From: CAKSQF01 sp051867925
GTDB taxonomy: Bacteria; Bacillota; Clostridia; Oscillospirales; CAG-272
Direction: 5' to 3'
Length of the DNA: 12,168 nucleotides
Assembly: GCA_051867925.1 (NCBI GenBank)
Contig: JBJDZI010000069.1
Location: 1-12,168 of the forward strand
The position numbers were made by a program, and so were the translations under genes. Below are positions 1 to 6,491 of the stretch, in pieces (the stretch's first letter is position 1; each line of letters begins with the position of its first letter). Below the pieces are notes generated by a model, which saw only the letters and a list, made by a program, of their open reading frames with translations, did no database searches and was not told the origin of the DNA.

Positions 1-28
1 CCTTGGCTGGCGGCACTCTAAATTTATA

Positions 29-122
29 GTTTATCGACAGACTGCGGGCGGCAAGAATTTGCCGCCCATTTGTTGAAGTTTTAAGAGGAGCAGGAACCTT
101 CTTGAAAGAAGGTTCCTGCTCC
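29..122 (+). repeat. Composite two-hairpin intergenic repeat, copy 1
   Basis: A lead-in TTTATCGACA..CTGCG is followed by hairpin A (arms GGGCGGCAA at 46-54 and TTGCCGCCC at 59-67, loop GAAT). A spacer containing GAAGTTTTAAGAGG comes next, then hairpin B (16-bp perfect stem, arms 87-102 and 107-122, sharing GGAACCTTCTT/AAGAAGGTTCC). The same order A-spacer-B occurs near 4.1 kb and, inverted, at the right edge. Hairpin A is followed by ATTTGTT and could end a plus-strand transcript entering from the left. Hairpin B lies just downstream of the minus-strand GH43 gene and could end that transcript. The repeat is seen directly; the terminator role is inferred. Confidence 0.75.
87..122 (-). terminator. 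Strong hairpin after the small GH43 gene, possible terminator
   Basis: Read on the minus strand, this 16-bp perfect stem with a 4-base loop starts about 30 bases after the GH43 stop codon. It is followed by TCTTAAAACTT, which is only moderately U-rich. It is the B half of the composite repeat. Its position at the end of the GH43-ppa-GH43 block favours a 3'-end role, but the weak U-tract keeps this tentative. Confidence 0.4.
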
Positions 123-151
123 GGGACAGCGCCCCAATTCTGATAGATTCT

Positions 152-1012
152 TCAAATTTCACCCGTTTTGCGGGGACCGGGGCAGGTCAGGTGCTGACCG
201 TCCCAGTAGAGGGGATCAATGGAAAGGTCGCGGGGATGAATCGTTCCGGGCGCACGGTGGGTATGATAGAGCAGCGCAAGCTCTCCGGAGGGGGCGGTGG
301 TAATGCAGTGATGCCCGCAACCGCTGATTTCGGTGGTGTTGCCCACCAGGATGGGATTGGTCTCGTCCCGCACGAAGCCTTCCAGAGGGTGATCGGATCG
401 GAGTGCCGCCACACAATAGAAGGGGCTTTCGTAATGACTGCCTGAGTAGGTCAGAATGTATTTGCTGCCCAACTTCAGCATATAGGGTGCCTCGGCAACA
501 GGGGCTTGCTGACATTCGTAGGGCGCTTCGGGATAGATGATCGGGCGCTCGCTTCCCTCCACAGGGCGAAGGGTAGCGGGATCGAGTATACAGCCGTAGA
601 GTCCGTAGCGGTGATCCTTCCGCCAGCTTACATAATAGAGATAGATCGTGCCGTCATCGTCCACGAATATGTGACCGTCGATGGAGCAGTCAAAGAGGAA
701 ATCCGCTTCGGGAAGGAAAGGACCTTCGGGAGAGGTGGCGGTCAGCAGTCCCAGATGCTCGTGGACAGATGCTGCCATCAGGAGCCGCCCGTCGGGGAGT
801 CGCTTTACGTCGGGCGCCCAATGCCAATCATCCATGCCCCAAACCGGCGCGGTGATGGCGGTGGCGGGTTTCTTCTCCCAATGCACCAGATCGGTGGAGG
901 TCCAGACGTCGTAGCGGTATGAGGTGGCGTACAGATAGTACACGCCGTTTTCCAAATACACGTCTGGATCTGCGTAGCCCGGCAGAATGGGGTTCTGATA
1001 CTTGGTTTTCAT
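152..1012 (-). CDS. Glycoside hydrolase family 43 protein (single-domain, intracellular)
   Basis: A 286-residue protein made of one five-bladed beta-propeller domain of the GH43 type. The usual catalytic trio is visible: base Asp15 in YADPDV, pKa-modulating Asp112 in SIDGHIF, and general acid Glu174 in VAEAPYM; the metal-site-like GCGHH lies near residues 231-235. Family members are mostly beta-xylosidases, alpha-L-arabinofuranosidases or arabinanases; the substrate cannot be read from sequence. There is no signal peptide, so it probably acts on imported oligosaccharides in the cytoplasm. AGGAGG with a 5-base spacer precedes the ATG. It starts 11 bases after the ppa stop, so the two genes are almost certainly cotranscribed. 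It is the last gene of that minus-strand block. Confidence 0.9.
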   Translation of the reverse strand: MKTKYQNPILPGYADPDVYLENGVYYLYATSYRYDVWTSTDLVHWEKKPATAITAPVWGMDDWHWAPDVKRLPDGRLLMAASVHEHLGLLTATSPEGPFLPEADFLFDCSIDGHIFVDDDGTIYLYYVSWRKDHRYGLYGCILDPATLRPVEGSERPIIYPEAPYECQQAPVAEAPYMLKLGSKYILTYSGSHYESPFYCVAALRSDHPLEGFVRDETNPILVGNTTEISGCGHHCITTAPSGELALLYHTHRAPGTIHPRDLSIDPLYWDGQHLTCPGPRKTGEI

Positions 1013-1023
1013 GGGTTCCTCCT

Positions 1024-1593
1024 TTATTTGGCTTGGCTTTTGGCTCCGAACACTTCGTCGTAGTGTTTGATGGCTGCCGCGATGATCTTCACCGCCGCTT
1101 TTTCGTCACCTACGTCGTCTACCACGGTCTCCTTGTTCTCCAAATGCTTGTAAACCGTGAAAAAGTGGCGCATTTCCTCGTAAACATGGCGAGGAAGAGC
1201 GAAAATGCTCCGATAGCCGTTGTAGGTGGGGTCGGAGAAGGGGATGGCGATGATCTTCTCGTCCAGCTTGCCGTTGTCCATCATCTTGATCACGCCGATG
1301 GGATAAACATGCGCCAGCGTCAGCGGGTGGAGCGGCTCCGAGCAAAGCACCAGCACGTCCAGCGGGTCGCCGTCATCTGCGTAGGTGCGGGGGATGAAGC
1401 CGTAATTGGCGGGATAGTGGGTGGCGGTGTAGAGGACACGATCCAGTTTAATCAGACCTGTCTCTTTGTCCAGCTCGTATTTGTTTCGACTGCCTGCGGG
1501 AATCTCGATCACCGCATAGAAATCGTTGGGTTGAATGCGTTCGGGGTTGATGTCGTGCCAGATGTTCATGTTCTCATTTCTTGAGGAAACCAT
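1024..1593 (-). CDS. ppa: Inorganic pyrophosphatase, family I (soluble)
   Basis: Hydrolyses pyrophosphate to two phosphates in the cytoplasm, pulling biosynthetic reactions forward. The family signature DGDPLDV is at residues 74-80, with its three metal-binding aspartates. VIEIPAGSRNKYE (28-40) and HYPANYGFIPRT (59-70) also match the family. At 189 residues it is full length. Two starts are possible. The ATG at 1593 has GAGG with a 7-base spacer and is preferred here. The ATG at 1569 (MNIWHD..) matches where many clostridial homologues begin but has only a poor ribosome site. It follows the modular GH43 gene by 81 bases and precedes the small GH43 gene by 11 bases. A pyrophosphatase between two glycoside hydrolases is an unusual setting and has no obvious pathway link. 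Confidence 0.93.
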   Translation of the reverse strand: MVSSRNENMNIWHDINPERIQPNDFYAVIEIPAGSRNKYELDKETGLIKLDRVLYTATHYPANYGFIPRTYADDGDPLDVLVLCSEPLHPLTLAHVYPIGVIKMMDNGKLDEKIIAIPFSDPTYNGYRSIFALPRHVYEEMRHFFTVYKHLENKETVVDDVGDEKAAVKIIAAAIKHYDEVFGAKSQAK

Positions 1594-1600
1594 GAAATTT

Positions 1601-1613
1601 CCTCAAACTCCTT
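1601..1613 (-). promoter_or_regulatory. Ribosome binding site deciding the ppa start
   Basis: On the minus strand AAGGAG (1608-1613) and GAGG (1601-1604) precede the ATG at 1593; GAGG is 7 bases away. Nothing comparable precedes the in-frame ATG at 1569, where only AGAAATGAG is seen. This supports the longer product, although homologues commonly begin at the shorter one. Confidence 0.5.
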
Positions 1614-1651
1614 CAAAAGTTGGTAGATTTCAGATTAGTGTGCAGGGAGTT

Positions 1652-1689
1652 CAGATCTTCTTCACCTGCAATTTTCAGATTTTCTTCAC
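1652..1689 (-). repeat. Short direct repeat at the 3' end of the modular GH43 gene
   Basis: On the plus strand CAGATCTTCTTCAC (1652-1665) and CAGATTTTCTTCAC (1676-1689) match at 13 of 14 bases, 24 bases apart. On the minus strand each reads Val-Lys-Lys-Ile-stop. The upstream copy is the real end of the GH43 gene, and the downstream copy lies after its stop. It looks like a small tandem duplication of the gene end. Confidence 0.6.
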
Positions 1690-3888
1690 TTTCATCGCGG
1701 AAATGCCGAAGCATTCGCGGGTGACGCGGAGTCCCACCTTGCCCGTGGGATTGCCCATGGGGATGGGGTAGTCGATGATCTGCTCGCCGTCCAGACAAAT
1801 TCGGATGCGTTGCCCCTTCGCCACCACCCGCAGAGTGTGGGTGAACATTCCGCTGTGGTCGAGAGCGTAGGAGACGAGACACCGCTCGGCGTAAGCCCAT
1901 TCGCTCAAAACCAGTTTGTCGGGCTCAATGCGGACGGCGTAGCCGTAGCCCGAGAAGACGGGCTGGGAGCCGTAGTAACTCTCTTTCTGCATCCGCAGGA
2001 GAATCTCGGCAGAGCCAACCGTCAGATCGGCAGTTCCGTGGACGGTGGCGGTAATCTCGTAATCCCGCCAACCATGCTCGCCGACGTAGCCGTAGCCGTT
2101 GCCTTCGCCGCAGGATACGCCCATGTATTTGTGCAGGAGACTGGATTTTCCCTTCCAGCCCAGCACTTCCACGGCAGGGGTCAGTTCGCCCTCCGCAACC
2201 AGCACGGTGTCGGCAACCTCCACGGCGGGAGTCAGTTCAAAGGTATCGGCGGTAAAAGAAGTATCGGCGGTAATTGTCAGATCCTGCAGTCCCGCGGACA
2301 GGGGGATGTTCCCCAGTACCACCTTGGCGGAGCCGTCCCGATCGTACACTGCGGGGGCTTCGGCGGTGAGTTTGATGCCGCCCACCGTGACCGCAACGCC
2401 TGCATAGGCGTCCCGGACGGTGGCGGTGAGCAGATAGTTGCCGTCACACTTGACGTTGACGGGATAGGTGAAGGTCGTGCCGCAGACGGCGGGGGTACAG
2501 AAGATCTCCATGCCGTTTTCCTTGCAGGAAACGGTGGGGCTTTGCTCCAGCGCGTGAACGGCGTCCATTCTGCCGGGCACACCCTTGCGGGCGGTCTTGT
2601 CGGAACTGCCGCCTGCATAGTTGGAAAAACCAACAAATCCCACTTTCGCCCGCTCCGGGAGCGTCGCAAAGCCGATCTTACCGCCTTTGACGGTGGACTT
2701 CCAACTCAGGAAGCATTGGTTGTTGTTGAGAAGCAGTTCGCTCTTGCCGTCATTGGTACGGCTGATGCGGTAGGCGTTGTTGGAGTGTAGGTTCACGTTC
2801 TTGGGGAGCGTCCCCACCGCCACCGTCTTTCCCTTTTCGGTAATGGTGACGATCCTGCCCGCCACGGCGATCCGTCCGTCACCGCCTGCATAGACAACGG
2901 TGAAATCCTTGCCCTTGGCGTTGACGTTGACCTCAGCTGTGTAGACGGCGGGGGTGGGCTGCTTAGTCAGCAGGAGCGTCTCGTCTTTCTTGACCACCTC
3001 TGCCAGCGATTCTGCGCCCCGCACCGCAAAGTCGGCGGTGGCAGGCTTTTCCTGATCCCACCAAATGGTGTTGGCGTACATCCGCGCGCCGTTGAAGAAG
3101 AGGCGATCCACGTTCATACTGCGGTGATGGGGTTCCTTCACCAGCTCGTAGCTGTGGTAGATGATGTACGCGCCGTCCATATCGGGGGCAAGGCAGGAGG
3201 AACTGTGTCCCAGCCCGTGAAATTCGTCGCCCACCTCGGCAAGGATCACGCGGTTTTTCATGTTGACATAGCCCGATACGGGAGAGTTTTCCGAAACACT
3301 GTAAGCGACCTTGTAGCACTTACTCTGCAGATGGTTACCGGTGTAGGTAAGGAAATATTTCCCTCCGTGGCGCAGAACCAGAGGACCTTCCGTCCAGCCG
3401 TTGAGCCAAGACGCGGCAATTCGCTTGCCGGGCAGGTCTACCGTTTCGGGATCGGACATGGTGTGATAGTTGATGCCGTCTTCCTCAGCCCGAAGGAAGT
3501 AGCTGTCGCCGTTGTCGTCGATGAAAAAACTGCCGTCGATGCGCTGACCGATGCGGTCGGAGATCCGCTTGTAAGGTCCTTCGGGGCGGTCGGCGCGCAG
3601 GAGATAGTGTCCGTTGCCCCGCGGGGAGGTACACATATAAAACTTGCCGTTGTTATAGATCACCTCGGGGGCATAACCGCCGCAAATTTCGGGAAGGTCG
3701 CAGGCGACGCCCATATGGGTCCAGTCTACTAAATTGTCCGACTTCCAGCAGTAGAGACAGGAGGGCGCCCGTCCTGCGGAAAAATACAGATAGTACGCGC
3801 CGTCGTAGCGCATCACGAAGGGATCGCCTGTACTGCCCGGTTCGGGGGCTTTGAAGGGGTTTTTGTACATTTGCTTTTGCTCTTCCAT
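1675..3888 (-). CDS. Large modular glycoside hydrolase family 43 protein
   Basis: A 737-residue cytoplasmic protein with no signal peptide. Residues 1-285 form the GH43 propeller: base Asp22 in GDPFV, Asp118 in RIDGSFF, general acid Glu167 in GWTEGPL, and GLGH at 225-228. Residues about 295-425 and 560-737 look like concanavalin-type jelly-roll domains. Residues about 455-555 resemble a CBM6/35-like sandwich. These module calls come from pattern and composition, without a search. It is probably an exo-acting xylosidase or arabinofuranosidase on imported oligosaccharides. AAGGA, 9 bases before the ATG, supports the start. It heads the GH43-ppa-GH43 block; no convincing promoter was found in the gap upstream. 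ELTPAVEV occurs twice (551-558, 568-575). Confidence 0.9.
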   Translation of the reverse strand: MEEQKQMYKNPFKAPEPGSTGDPFVMRYDGAYYLYFSAGRAPSCLYCWKSDNLVDWTHMGVACDLPEICGGYAPEVIYNNGKFYMCTSPRGNGHYLLRADRPEGPYKRISDRIGQRIDGSFFIDDNGDSYFLRAEEDGINYHTMSDPETVDLPGKRIAASWLNGWTEGPLVLRHGGKYFLTYTGNHLQSKCYKVAYSVSENSPVSGYVNMKNRVILAEVGDEFHGLGHSSSCLAPDMDGAYIIYHSYELVKEPHHRSMNVDRLFFNGARMYANTIWWDQEKPATADFAVRGAESLAEVVKKDETLLLTKQPTPAVYTAEVNVNAKGKDFTVVYAGGDGRIAVAGRIVTITEKGKTVAVGTLPKNVNLHSNNAYRISRTNDGKSELLLNNNQCFLSWKSTVKGGKIGFATLPERAKVGFVGFSNYAGGSSDKTARKGVPGRMDAVHALEQSPTVSCKENGMEIFCTPAVCGTTFTYPVNVKCDGNYLLTATVRDAYAGVAVTVGGIKLTAEAPAVYDRDGSAKVVLGNIPLSAGLQDLTITADTSFTADTFELTPAVEVADTVLVAEGELTPAVEVLGWKGKSSLLHKYMGVSCGEGNGYGYVGEHGWRDYEITATVHGTADLTVGSAEILLRMQKESYYGSQPVFSGYGYAVRIEPDKLVLSEWAYAERCLVSYALDHSGMFTHTLRVVAKGQRIRICLDGEQIIDYPIPMGNPTGKVGLRVTRECFGISAMKVKKI

Positions 3889-3945
3889 ATTGCCGTGTCC
3901 TTTCTGCGGGCGTCCCGCTTGTTCGCCGATGGGAGCGAAAATGCC

Positions 3946-4024
3946 AAAAAGCCCCCTCGACCCCCAAAAACGTTCGAAAGATGTTTTCTACTTCTTTGTT
4001 GTGGGTCTTTGAGGGGACTTTTTT
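3946..4024. repeat. Long imperfect inverted repeat
   Basis: The left arm AAAAAGCCCCCTCGACCC (3946-3963) pairs with the right arm GGGTC-TTT-GAGGGGACTTTTTT (4003-4024), apart from a TTT bulge and one mismatch. The loop is about 39 bases. On the plus strand the right arm ends in a T-run; on the minus strand the structure would sit in the leader of the modular GH43 gene. Confidence 0.55.
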
Positions 4025-4053
4025 GGGTCGGTCTGTCAAAGACGATGGTGTAT

Positions 4054-4089
4054 AGGGTTGTGGAGCAGGCTGATGCCTTGCCCCAACCT
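4054..4089. repeat. Imperfect hairpin, first copy of a local pair
   Basis: AGGGTTG..GGAGCAGGC pairs with GCCTTGC..CCAACCT around a TGAT loop, with a bulge, one mismatch and one G-T wobble. The 15-base stretch GGGTTGTGGAGCAGG (4055-4069) recurs exactly at 4170-4184, 115 bases on. The two hairpins are therefore related copies. Confidence 0.55.
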
Positions 4090-4096
4090 CCCTCCC

Positions 4097-4168
4097 GCGC
4101 GGCAGGTATCTGCCGCGCTTTCAAAAGTTTTGGGAGGTGCAGGAACCTTTTTTCAAAAAGGTTCCTGC
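4097..4168 (+). repeat. Composite two-hairpin intergenic repeat, copy 2
   Basis: Hairpin A has arms GCGCGGCAG (4097-4105) and CTGCCGCGC (4110-4118) with loop GTAT. The spacer contains AAAAGTTTTGGGAGG. Hairpin B has arms 4139-4152 and 4155-4168 around the shared GGAACCTT/AAGGTTCC core. Order and spacer match copy 1 on the same strand. It lies downstream of pgk-tpiA, in the gap before the modular GH43 gene. Confidence 0.75.
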
Positions 4169-4176
4169 CGGGTTGT

Positions 4177-4200
4177 GGAGCAGGGCTAATACCCTGCTCC
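4177..4200. terminator. 9-bp perfect hairpin after tpiA, possible terminator
   Basis: The arms GGAGCAGGG and CCCTGCTCC flank a 6-base loop, CTAATA. Read on the minus strand it begins about 30 bases after the tpiA stop and is the first of three hairpins in a row there. It has no clean U-tract, so termination is only suggested. It shares 15 exact bases with the hairpin at 4054-4089. Confidence 0.35.
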
Positions 4201-4229
4201 CGGGCGGAACCCTTGGCTACAGATCAAAA

Positions 4230-4991
4230 TTACTGTGCTGCTTCTACAATCGTGGCGAAGGCGTCGGCTTTCAGAGATGCGCCGCCGATGAGACCGCCGT
4301 CGATGTTGTCCATTGCCAGCAGTTCAGCCGCGTTGGCAGCGTTCATGGAACCGCCGTACTGGATGATGGTACCGCGGGCTACAACCTTGCCGTACAGACC
4401 GGCGATCACATTGCGGATCAGACCGCAAACCTCGTCTGCCTGCTCTGCGGTAGCGGTCTTGCCGGTGCCGATTGCCCATACGGGCTCGTATGCGATAATG
4501 ATCTTCTTCATCTGATCTGCGGAAACGTCGGAAAGTGCCAGCTTCACCTGCTTGGCAACCACCTCAGCGGTGATGCCGCGCTCGCGCTCTGCCAGAGTCT
4601 CGCCAACGCAAACGATGGCGGTCAGCCCTGCGGCAATTGCCGCCTTAGTGCGCAGATTCACGGTCTCGTCGGTTTCGCCGAAATACTGACGGCGCTCGGA
4701 GTGACCGATGACGACATATTTTACGCCTGCGTCGATGAGCATCTCGGGAGAGATCTCGCCGGTGTATGCGCCGGAATTCTTGAAATGTACGTTCTGTGCG
4801 CCAACCTTGATGGAAGTGCCTGCACAGACTTTGACTACTGCGGGAATGTCGATAGCGGGAACGCAAACGACCACGTCACAGCTACGCTTGCCCTTGATCG
4901 CCTCGTACAGCTCGGATGCGAAGTTTTTCGCCTGCGAGGGGGTCATGTTCATTTTCCAGTTGCCTGCAATGACTTTTCTTCTTTTGCTCAT
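4230..4991 (-). CDS. tpiA: Triosephosphate isomerase
   Basis: Interconverts dihydroxyacetone phosphate and glyceraldehyde 3-phosphate in glycolysis. At 253 residues it is normal length for this TIM barrel. Active-site residues are all present: Asn11 and Lys13 in GNWKMN, His97 in VVIGHSERR, and Glu169 in AYEPVWAIGTG, which runs into the phosphate-gripping loop 6. YGGSMNAANA (212-221) and DGGLIGGASL (231-240) complete the phosphate site. The start has GGAGG 10 bases upstream. It lies 25 bases after the pgk stop, and its ribosome site fills that gap, so it is cotranscribed with pgk from the promoter at 6369-6397. Confidence 0.97.
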   Translation of the reverse strand: MSKRRKVIAGNWKMNMTPSQAKNFASELYEAIKGKRSCDVVVCVPAIDIPAVVKVCAGTSIKVGAQNVHFKNSGAYTGEISPEMLIDAGVKYVVIGHSERRQYFGETDETVNLRTKAAIAAGLTAIVCVGETLAERERGITAEVVAKQVKLALSDVSADQMKKIIIAYEPVWAIGTGKTATAEQADEVCGLIRNVIAGLYGKVVARGTIIQYGGSMNAANAAELLAMDNIDGGLIGGASLKADAFATIVEAAQ

Positions 4992-5016
4992 GGTTCTATA
5001 TCCTCCGGGGGGTTAA

Positions 5017-6327
5017 TCAGTTCTTTTCGTTGAGGCAGGAAATGCCGGGCAGATCCTTGCCTTCCAGGAATTCCAGCGATGCGCCGCCGCCGGTAGAGAT
5101 GTGGGTGATCTTGTCGGCAAAGCCCAGCTGTTCGCAAGCCGCCGCGGAGTCCCCGCCGCCTACGATGGTGATGGCGTCGGAATCAGCCAGCGCCTGTGCC
5201 ACTGCGATGGTACCCTTTGCCAGAGTGGGGTTCTCGAATACGCCCATGGGACCGTTCCAAACTACGGTCTTGGCAGACTTCACTGCGTCTGCGAAGAGCT
5301 TGCAGGTCGCATCGCCGATGTCCATGCCTTCCAGATCGTCAGGAATAGCGGATACGGGAACAGTCTTGACGTCAACGGGTGCGTCGATGGGGTTGGGGAA
5401 GTTGCCGACTACGCAGTCAACGGGCAGAAGCAGTTTCACGCCCTTTGCCTTTGCCTTGTCCATCATTTCCTTGCAGTATTCCACCTTGCTCTCGTCCAAG
5501 AGGGAATGTCCTACGGTATAGCCCTCTGCTACGGCAAAGGTGTACGCCATACCGCCGCCGATGATCAGGGTGTCAACCTTCTCAATCAGATTGTCGATGA
5601 CAGCGATCTTGTCGGAAACCTTTGCGCCGCCCAAAATTGCCACGAAGGGACGCCGGGGATCGGACAGTGCGCCGCCCATCACGGAGATTTCCTTCTGAAT
5701 CAGATAGCCGCAAACTGCGGGCAGGTAATCTGCAACGCCTGCGGTGGAAGCGTGTGCGCGGTGAGCGGTGCCGAAGGCATCGTTCACGTAGATGTCAGCC
5801 ATGGAAGCCAGTTCCTTGGCGAATGCCGGATCGTTCTTCTCTTCCTCGGCGTGGAAACGAACGTTCTCGATGATCAGAATCTCGCCGGACTTCAGTGCGG
5901 CTGCCTTTGCCTTGGCATCGGGACCGATGACATCGGTTGCCATCTGCACGGGCTTGCCCAGCAGTTCGGAGAGTTTTTCAGCGGCAGGAGCCAGAGAGAA
6001 CTTCTTCACGTCGCCCTTTGCCTTTTCCAGAGCGGCGGCGGTAGCGGCAGCCTGCTCCTCTGCGGGGAGTGCTTCGATCTTCTTCTTTTCCTTCTTGTCC
6101 AGCTTTACGGTTTCGTTGAAGATGTTGTGGGGTCTGCCCATATGGGAGCAGAGGATAACGGCGGCACCGTTATCTGCCAGATACTTGATGGTGGGAAGAG
6201 CACCAACGATACGCTTGGCATCGGTGATCTTGCCGTCCTTCATGGGGACGTTGAAATCGCAGCGAACCAGCACTTTTTTGCCGGACACGTCGATATCTTC
6301 GATGGTTTTCTTGTTATACATAGACAT
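5017..6327 (-). CDS. pgk: Phosphoglycerate kinase
   Basis: Transfers phosphate between 1,3-bisphosphoglycerate and ADP, the first ATP-yielding step of glycolysis. Family landmarks are RCDFNVP (22-28), HMGRP (62-66), FSLAP (110-114), ILGGAKVSDKI (231-241), the nucleotide-site GGGDSAAA (390-397) and STGGGASLEFLEGKDLPG near the end. It is 436 residues against roughly 390-400 for most bacterial enzymes. The excess is a Lys/Glu/Ala-rich insertion at about 68-108. The ATG at 6327 is chosen because GAGG sits 8 bases before it. A longer frame to 6390 runs upstream of the predicted transcription start, and a second ATG lies two codons inside. First gene of the pgk-tpiA pair. Confidence 0.96.
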   Translation of the reverse strand: MSMYNKKTIEDIDVSGKKVLVRCDFNVPMKDGKITDAKRIVGALPTIKYLADNGAAVILCSHMGRPHNIFNETVKLDKKEKKKIEALPAEEQAAATAAALEKAKGDVKKFSLAPAAEKLSELLGKPVQMATDVIGPDAKAKAAALKSGEILIIENVRFHAEEEKNDPAFAKELASMADIYVNDAFGTAHRAHASTAGVADYLPAVCGYLIQKEISVMGGALSDPRRPFVAILGGAKVSDKIAVIDNLIEKVDTLIIGGGMAYTFAVAEGYTVGHSLLDESKVEYCKEMMDKAKAKGVKLLLPVDCVVGNFPNPIDAPVDVKTVPVSAIPDDLEGMDIGDATCKLFADAVKSAKTVVWNGPMGVFENPTLAKGTIAVAQALADSDAITIVGGGDSAAACEQLGFADKITHISTGGGASLEFLEGKDLPGISCLNEKN

Positions 6328-6335
6328 AGTATTCA

Positions 6336-6340
6336 CCTCA
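6336..6340 (-). promoter_or_regulatory. Ribosome binding site fixing the pgk start
   Basis: TGAGG on the minus strand, with 8 bases between GAGG and the ATG at 6327. It lies inside the short leader from the promoter at 6369-6397 and excludes the longer open frame that begins at 6390, upstream of that site. Confidence 0.75.
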
Positions 6341-6368
6341 AAATTTATTTGATTGGAGTCCATCCATA

Positions 6369-6397
6369 ATATTACCACATTTAGTAGCAAATATCAA
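6369..6397 (-). promoter_or_regulatory. Sigma-A type promoter of pgk-tpiA
   Basis: Minus strand -35 TTGATA (6392-6397), 17-base spacer and -10 TAATAT (6369-6374), with TGTGG directly before the -10. It predicts a transcription start near 6362 and a leader of about 35 bases to the pgk ATG. Confidence 0.8.
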
Positions 6398-6404
6398 GTG
6401 TTTC

Positions 6405-6432
6405 TGCGAAAAAAGTTGCAGTTTTTTTCGCA
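6405..6432 (-). promoter_or_regulatory. A/T-tract palindrome between cca and the pgk promoter
   Basis: TGCGAAAAAA (6405-6414) pairs with TTTTTTCGCA (6423-6432), a 10-bp perfect stem centred about 20 bases upstream of the pgk -35 box. Part of the right arm (TTTCGCA, 6426-6432) can instead pair with TGCGAAA at 6444-6450, so two structures compete. On the minus strand it could be the cca terminator (stem then T-rich arm), an operator, or an A-tract UP-like element for pgk. Which of these applies cannot be told from sequence. Confidence 0.4.
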
Positions 6433-6491
6433 TTTCGGGCAAGTGCGAAAGAAGCGGCTCCGGGCGGCAAAACGCACCGTTCCCTCTCCCG

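Larger units (their letters stand above)
3889..4229. other. Hairpin-rich 341-base intergenic region, no gene
   Basis: No supported reading frame lies between the modular GH43 start and the tpiA stop. The region holds, left to right: a GCGGG/CCCGC hairpin (3906-3918); a TTCGC/GCGAA hairpin (3922-3939); a long imperfect inverted repeat (3946-4024); an imperfect hairpin (4054-4089); the composite repeat copy 2 (4097-4168); and a 9-bp hairpin (4177-4200). A TTGACA-like hexamer on the minus strand at 4034-4039 has no -10 partner at proper spacing. Confidence 0.75.

Noticed and set aside
1..21. Possible last codons (Pro-Trp-Leu-Ala-Ala-Leu-stop) of a plus-strand gene entering from the left
   Set aside because: Six codons are too few to support a gene, although hairpin A 25 bases later would fit as its terminator.
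1810..2790. 326-residue plus-strand frame opposite the modular GH43
   Set aside because: Antisense shadow; the minus-strand protein is clearly real.
4034..4039. TTGACA on the minus strand as a promoter for the modular GH43 block
   Set aside because: The region 16-18 bases downstream is CCCCTC-like, with no -10 hexamer.
5101..6369. 422-residue open frame on the plus strand opposite pgk
   Set aside because: Shadow of pgk due to high third-position GC; no ribosome site or recognisable motif.
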